Notes under the pieces: model-generated
Told to the model about the DNA's origin: nothing
What the model saw: only the letters and a program-made list of their open reading frames with translations
Databases searched by the model: none
Shown here: one piece after another, positions 41,223-45,139 of the stretch
How the letters are laid out: the number at the start of each line of letters is the position of its first letter
Numbering within the stretch: position 1 is the first letter of the stretch
Translations under genes and position numbers: made by a program
Source: Edaphobacter aggregans DSM 19364
GTDB taxonomy: Bacteria > Acidobacteriota > Terriglobia > Terriglobales > Acidobacteriaceae
Assembly: GCF_000745965.1 (NCBI RefSeq)
Contig: NZ_JQKI01000052.1
Coordinates: 1-45,139, forward strand
Reading direction: 5' to 3'
DNA length: 45,139 nucleotides

Positions 41223-42055
41223 AAGCAATGAGTGTGATTTTGATCTGCGGAGCCGCCTTTTCGGCGCTTTCGCAAGCTACATCCCAATTTATGGTTGGAA
41301 CAATTACCGGAGTCCAACTCCATCAGGGCAATGCGGATTCGAATAATTCCGTCGTCAGCTATGACGTCTCCTTGAAAGTTGGCAATACGACCTATGTTGT
41401 GTTATACACGCCGCCGTACGGCTTACAGACGGTGCAGGACGCAACGGGACGCCAGTACCTTGTCCGCGTCGGAGAAAAGACGATTACATTTAATGACATA
41501 CAAGGATCCAGTTCAGAATTACCTATCGAGAGCCAGACGGCAGCCGAAACGCAGAGTAGCCGACCCAGTGAGGCGCAGAGTAATCGTCCCTCGGCCGCCG
41601 CACCAGCACAGCAAACACCGATAAAAGGCGCAGAAATAATCGGTCTTGAAGGAGTCAAAGACAAGACCGAAGGAACCCTGACCATCGAAGATGGAAAGCT
41701 GTACTTTGCTCATTCGGGGACGAAGGCACAGATTGCGGCTGCGGCGATGGAAGATGTGGTCACCGCCGATGACAGTCAGAGAGTAATTCGAGGAACTCTG
41801 GGCACACTCAGTATGTTTGGGCCGTATGGATCAGGGCGGGTTGTGAGCCTGCTCCGCTCCAAGATCGATAGCCTTACGATTAAGTACCGTGATGACAATG
41901 GCGGCCTGCACGGAGTGGTTTTCACGATGCCGGTGGGCACTGCAGAATCATTCAAGCAGGAACTGATTGCACAGGGGGCGCATACGACCATCCCTGCACC
42001 CGCCAAAGCAAGCGTCGATTCATCGCACCAGATCGCCGTGGAGGGAAAGCAATGA
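41216..42055 (+). CDS. Exported protein of unknown function
   Basis: A 279-residue exported protein. The signal peptide (MLKAMSVILICGAAFSALSQ) is followed by a small beta-rich domain (residues 20-105, FMVGTITGVQLHQGNADSNN ... TYVVLYTPPYGLQT), which looks like a short periplasmic fold seen in acidobacterial proteins. A low-complexity linker of Ser/Gln/Pro (about 108-140) leads to a second beta-rich domain (143-250, KTEGTLTIEDGKLYFAHSGT). ATG 41216 is fixed by AGGAG six bases upstream; the frame could open at 41210, where the site would be too close. It overlaps the previous gene by 7 bp and the next by 4 bp (ATGA). Function unknown. Confidence 0.65.
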   Translation: MLKAMSVILICGAAFSALSQATSQFMVGTITGVQLHQGNADSNNSVVSYDVSLKVGNTTYVVLYTPPYGLQTVQDATGRQYLVRVGEKTITFNDIQGSSSELPIESQTAAETQSSRPSEAQSNRPSAAAPAQQTPIKGAEIIGLEGVKDKTEGTLTIEDGKLYFAHSGTKAQIAAAAMEDVVTADDSQRVIRGTLGTLSMFGPYGSGRVVSLLRSKIDSLTIKYRDDNGGLHGVVFTMPVGTAESFKQELIAQGAHTTIPAPAKASVDSSHQIAVEGKQ

Positions 42056-42573
42056 CAAACTTCTTCAGGATCCTGACCTGCTCATGCCTGTTCGCTGCGA
42101 TGTCGCTCACCGGTCCTCGCCTGCATGCTCAAGGCAAGGATAGAGACAAGATAAAGGCGTCGGCACTCAAGGTAGAAATGATCCAATCCGACGAGATAAA
42201 GCTGCCAGCGGAATTTCAAGTGGCACTCTATGAGAACCTGATTCAGCAGCTGGGAAAAAAGGACAGCTTCCTTCATGTTTACCGTGATGGCGACCGCAAT
42301 GCCGCCAATGTCCCAGACCTCGTCGTCTTTCACGGCACAGTAAGCGGATTCAAGCAGGGAAGTGAGAAGAAGCGGCAAGTCACAACTGTCGCAGGCGCCA
42401 CCTCAATTACGATTCATTGTCAGTTCATCGACAATCAAGGCAAGGTGCTACTGGAGCGGGATGTAAACGGCAAGGTCCGGTTCTACGGCGACAATCTCAA
42501 GGCAACTTACGATTTTGCTAAGAAGGCCGCAGCGATAGTGAGCGAGAGCTTCTCTGCAGCTGGCCGGTCCTAG
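42052..42573 (+). CDS. Exported protein of unknown function, DUF4410-like
   Basis: A 173-residue protein with a signal peptide (FFRILTCSCLFAAMSLTGPR, cleavage after LHAQ). The mature part has LPAEFQVALYENLIQQLGKK near residue 52, DLVVFHGTVSGFKQGSEKKR near 88 and an Ile/Thr-rich strand ending QFIDNQGKVLLERDVNGKVR. That is the layout of DUF4410-type envelope proteins, which form a small alpha/beta domain that opens with a helix and carries a GTV strand in the middle. The ATG overlaps the previous stop as ATGA, so the two are translationally coupled and likely act together. Function unknown. Confidence 0.6.
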   Translation: MTNFFRILTCSCLFAAMSLTGPRLHAQGKDRDKIKASALKVEMIQSDEIKLPAEFQVALYENLIQQLGKKDSFLHVYRDGDRNAANVPDLVVFHGTVSGFKQGSEKKRQVTTVAGATSITIHCQFIDNQGKVLLERDVNGKVRFYGDNLKATYDFAKKAAAIVSESFSAAGRS

Positions 42574-43102
42574 TGGATGCCAATCTTCCGAGTGTCACTT
42601 GCGCTCAGACAGGGAGCAACCAGAGCACAGTGGAACTGAATTCCGCAACACCAGATCAGCTGAGCAAGAACTCAGCCAGCATTGCGGAGCTTCTCCAGCG
42701 TACGGCTGCAGACCGATTCCGTTTGTTATTGCCGAGTATACGTTTTACGAACGGCATCTGGCGTTAGATAGAACAATTGATCCGAAAGGCCGGGCTCGCA
42801 GCCTGCTTTCTGGACTCGATGGCGACCATGCCAGCGGTGTACCAACAACGAGTGTGACAGCGATCACAGCCTTATTCCCTTGTAGGCACCACAATCAACC
42901 TTGGAGGTTGCCACTCATGCAAATTGCCACCACTCAAAAGTCTTGCGCCGTGACAAGTAAACCCTGCACCGGACCATGCTCCGGCTACGGAACACGTACG
43001 GACTGTCCTCCACTGATTGTTCTCGCGGTGCTATCTGCGCAATCAAGCATAGTAAGCACAGTATCTTGCCGATGAGCGCTACAGCCAGCCTTTGTTCTGC
43101 AT
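42574..43102. other. Decayed coding sequence of unknown origin
   Basis: About 530 bp. On the plus strand SATPDQLSKNSASIAELLQR followed by a frameshift and VIAEYTFYERHLALDRTIDP KGRA suggests the start of an exported protein with a YTxYE motif, but stops break it within 200 bp and I could not name the family. The remaining 300 bp show no frame worth reporting. Confidence 0.35.
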
Positions 43103-43990
43103 TCAGGTAATTTCGTGGCTGATGAAATGCGCTGCCGTGTCAGGCGTGGGGACACATGGGCCAACTCCTCGCATTAGCTTCCAAATAGCCCATGACATCG
43201 TGCCAGAGCCCCACTCGGTAACACCGGGAAGCGGTCCGGTGGACACCGAATCATCATTGGCAGCGTGCACTTTCACTTCTTCGGCTGCGGTGGGCAAAGC
43301 GAAATGAAAGGTAAGCGCCCCGTCCGTCGTTCGCCGTGGCCCACACACGGCCGCCATGCGACTCGATAATGGAACGGCTGATCGCTAGTCCCATGCTGGA
43401 GCCCTACGGTTTGGTCGTAAAGAAGGCATTGAATATCTGATCCATCCTTTCGGCAGGCAACCCTACCCCTGTGTCGCTGACTGAGATCAGCAGTCGGCCG
43501 TCCCGACCCAGTTGCGACTTGACCCGTAAGCGCTCCGCCGGTCTCCTTCATCGCCTCAATGCCGTTGAGCATGAGGTTCATGAGCACCTGCTGCAGTTGC
43601 AAACGGTCTGCCGTGATCCTGGGAAGATTGGCGGCGAGATCCGTACGCACCGAAACTGCATATCGGTTGGCCTCGCCCTGCAGCATCGCGACCATTTCCT
43701 GGACAATCTCGTTCAGGTCGACCAACTCACGTTTTGGAGGAGACTTCTTGTGCAACGACCGTAAATGATCGATGATGTCACAGGCACGCATTCCGGCCGC
43801 GACGATACCGTCTGCAGCCTCGCACGCCAGTTCCAAATCCGGCTTTTCGCGCTTAAGCGATTGCATGCAGGCGTGCGCATTCGCGACGGTCGCAGCGATT
43901 GGCTGTTTAATTTCGTCGCCAGGGAGACGGTCAGTTCGCCCATCGTAGTCACACGGCTAAGGTGAGCAAGGTCCGCCTGGAGCTGTTCGG
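43103..43990 (-). pseudogene. Decayed copy of the PAS histidine kinase (kinase core)
   Basis: Minus-strand frames read NIEDRKRAEQLQADLAHLSR, VTTMGELTVSLA, then MQSLKREKPDLELACEAADG, SPPKRELVDLNEIVQEMVAM, LQQVLMNLMLNGIEAMKETG. After further shifts comes FHFALPTAAEEVKVHAANDD. Nearly every segment has a counterpart in the chimeric kinase at 30937-32424 (LQSLRREQPDLELACEAADG), at roughly 80-90 percent identity by eye. At least two frameshifts, one beside the H-box, inactivate it. The PAS domain has been replaced by unrelated sequence above 43990, so this copy also lost its sensor end. Confidence 0.85.
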
Positions 43991-44162
43991 CACGTTTGCG
44001 ATCTTCAATGTTGGGGCGAAGACGATGTCAAAGTTTCCCCTTTGCTTTGACGGCTTCATAAAGACATCGAGGTCGGTCAATTTGGCAACGTCATAGCCAG
44101 CGTTTTGAACCGCAACGGCCAGCTCAAAGGACGCGGCAACCGCTGGACACGCGAGAGAGTAA

Positions 44163-44456
44163 CCGCATTGCGCAGCCATTCGTATCCCCTGCTATAAGCC
44201 CGATGAACAGCCTCCCTGGATCAACCTGACCGATGCCGCCGCATATCTCGATATCAGCCCTCGTACGCTGCGACTGGCCATCGATCGCGGCGAAATCCCC
44301 GCCGATCATCCCTTCGCAGACGGTCCCTGGGTAATCAGCCGAGACATCTTGGAGAGCGAGACCGCTCAGACTCTCGCACGCCGTGCGCAAGTTCAACCGC
44401 GTAAACCCGCAGTACTGCTTTCCGAAAAGCACCTGAGCCTGTTTTCAAACACATAG
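44163..44456 (+). pseudogene. Helix-turn-helix C-terminal part, recombinase-like
   Basis: An open frame of 97 codons without a start. PPWINLTDAAAYLDISPRTL and RLAIDRGEIPADHPFADGPW form a MerR/excisionase-like helix-turn-helix followed by a wing, with a tail KPAVLLSEKHLSLFSNT. This resembles the C-terminal DNA-binding end of serine-recombinase or IS-associated proteins. The catalytic part is missing; upstream sequence in the frame meets a TAA at 44160. The minus strand over 44000-44179 also has an open frame (76 codons, IVFAPTLKIANVPNS) that I could not identify. Confidence 0.5.
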
Positions 44457-44457
44457 C

Positions 44458-44641
44458 GAGGTGGGCAGTATGAAACCACGTTGTAGTGGATGCGCCAGCG
44501 TTCGGCCAGCAAACGCAGCTCCTTGATCGAGTAGAAGAGTTCTCCGTTGAGGAACTCATCCCGCAACTTGCTGTTGAACGATTCGCAGTAGCCGTTTTCC
44601 CACGGAGAACCGGGTTCGATGTACAGTGTTTTTGCGCCAGC
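44458..44641 (-). pseudogene. IS3-family transposase (OrfB) C-terminal fragment
   Basis: The minus strand reads GAKTLYIEPGSPWENGYCES, FNSKLRDEFLNGELFYSIKE and LRLLAERWRIHYNVV. This is the stretch around the catalytic Glu (PWENGYCESF) of IS3/IS407-type DDE transposases, but the final RPHSSLGYRPP motif is replaced by SYCPPR. Neither end of the element survives. Confidence 0.85.
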
Positions 44642-44679
44642 ATTAGATTATAAATCTATGAAAATAGATTATTTAGTTA

Positions 44680-44704
44680 TGGTGGAGGCGGCGGGAGTCG
44701 AACC
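44680..44704 (-). other. tmRNA/tRNA 3'-end-like sequence, candidate attachment site
   Basis: The reverse complement reads GGTTCGACTCCCGCCGCC followed by TCCACCA, i.e. T-loop, T-stem 3' strand, 7-nt acceptor strand and CCA of a tmRNA or tRNA, with no matching 5' half. The acceptor CGCCTCC would pair with a 5' GGGGGCG, typical of tmRNA. Integrating elements that target ssrA leave such 3' fragments at their far end. No integrase gene is visible within the window. Confidence 0.6.
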
Positions 44705-44784
44705 AAGGGTAAGTATTGATTCTACGTATCTTATTGATTCTTTGATTGGCAGAAAATCACAAAATGCCATGATTTCCGGGTCTG

Positions 44785-44803
44785 TTGTACAAACGTTGTA
44801 CAA
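44785..44803. repeat. Paired TTGTACAA palindromes
   Basis: TTGTACAA at 44785-44792 and again at 44796-44803, centres 11 bp apart, one helical turn. Each unit is itself a perfect palindrome. They lie in an AT-rich stretch 80 bp beyond the tmRNA-like sequence and could be operator half-sites or integrase arm sites. Confidence 0.4.
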
Positions 44804-44888
44804 AAATCGCAAGAACCTCAAGGACTGCCAACACTGCGATTCGGGGATGCTTATGAGGCACACGCTGCATCACGATTTTAGCGCCACA

Positions 44889-45139
44889 TTAGGTTCGCTC
44901 GCGATTGTTGATCTCTTCTTCAAGGTCGCTGCATCTTGCCATCAACTCGGAGAACGGTAGCGGATCATTGAGAAAAAGTCCTTCCTCAACCATTGCCTCA
45001 TAGTTCTTTTGCAATGCGACGCGCGCTTGATCTGCAGGTGTGAGTCGAAGCTCGCCATTGATTGCCAGATGGTAGTCGATGCGCTGTCCAGATGAGTTCT
45101 TTTCGGAGAAGAACCAGCTCTTGTGCGTGGCTACGGCCT
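44889..45139 (-). CDS. C-terminal end of an AbiEii-like nucleotidyltransferase (partial, tentative)
   Basis: A minus-strand frame enters from the right edge and ends at TAA 44889-44891. The visible 83 residues include SWFFSEKNSSGQRIDYHLAI, LRLTPADQARVALQKNYEAM and PLPFSELMARCSDLEEEIN. The pattern of leucine-rich LRLxP, a helix with NYEAM and a final PxFxELxxxxxxLExxIN helix is what AbiEii/AbiGii-type toxin nucleotidyltransferases show at their C-terminus. The catalytic domain would lie outside the window, so the call is tentative. It is immediately beyond the candidate attachment site and may belong to the flanking sequence. Confidence 0.4.
   Translation of the reverse strand, partial: AVATHKSWFFSEKNSSGQRIDYHLAINGELRLTPADQARVALQKNYEAMVEEGLFLNDPLPFSELMARCSDLEEEINNRERT

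Noticed and set aside
1..45139. CRISPR arrays, rRNA and complete tRNA genes
   Set aside because: No regularly spaced repeats and no rRNA signatures were seen. The only tRNA-like sequence is the 25-bp 3' fragment at 44680.

Overview
The window looks like an accessory, heavily remodelled stretch of a Gram-negative soil bacterium, most likely an acidobacterium of the Terriglobia (Acidobacteriaceae) type. This is inference. It rests on mid-50s GC by eye, an alginate-export-type porin, an Omp85-type barrel, multi-PAS histidine kinases of the SxAHExxQP type, AlsD/AlsS genes, imuA-imuB remnants and NTT-type nucleotide carriers. No rRNA or complete tRNA gene and no CRISPR array was seen. Pseudogene limits were found by reading frames by eye and are approximate.

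Layout. 0-2.7 kb: end of a zinc/quinone oxidoreductase, a TMEM175-type channel, a protease fragment and a hipBA toxin-antitoxin pair with a perfect 16-bp palindrome at its start. 3.3-9.3 kb (minus): alginate-export porin, exported VOC protein, aquaporin, YtcJ-type amidohydrolase and a YcaC-type cysteine hydrolase. 9.4-13 kb: broken Ohr gene, a cytoplasmic four-PAS histidine kinase and a SnoaL-like protein. 13-15 kb: imuB/imuA remnants and an IS630-type element. 15-18.7 kb (minus): quinone oxidoreductase, a frameshifted receiver-like gene, an acetolactate synthase with an internal deletion, and remnants of acetolactate decarboxylase and acetoacetate decarboxylase.

18.9-25.6 kb (plus) holds the most interesting unit, a tight five-gene operon. 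It encodes an NTT-type ATP/ADP carrier, a second carrier-like membrane protein, an Omp85-type barrel, an exported protein with kinase-like motifs (FIK; DxKxxN; DFG) and a Tat-exported purple-acid-phosphatase-like enzyme. Together they could form an envelope phosphorylation/dephosphorylation system fed by exported nucleotide. This is hypothesis.

25.6-34.8 kb: mlaE/mlaF remnants, a cNMP-glutaredoxin-thioredoxin reductase fusion, a FixJ-type regulator, a stand-alone receiver, a chimera joining the N-terminus of succinate-semialdehyde dehydrogenase to a PAS histidine kinase, and a HAMP-PAS-PAS kinase. 34.8-38.1 kb: two paralogous solute-binding proteins without permeases, with receiver and PAS fragments around the second. 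38.2-40.5 kb: a decayed second alsD-alsS pair fused to a truncated IS5-type transposase. 40.9-42.6 kb: a three-gene operon containing two exported proteins of unknown function. 43.1-45.1 kb: a decayed copy of the chimera's kinase, recombinase and IS3 fragments, a tmRNA-3'-end-like attachment sequence, and the end of an AbiEii-like gene.

Across 9.4-29 kb, nine intergenic sites share a 16-bp pattern, roughly TTACA-N6-TGTAA with an A/G-rich spacer. They lie upstream of the cysteine hydrolase, the four-PAS kinase, the decarboxylase remnant, the NTT operon, the reductase fusion and the FixJ-type regulator. They suggest one regulon, perhaps run by that FixJ-type regulator.
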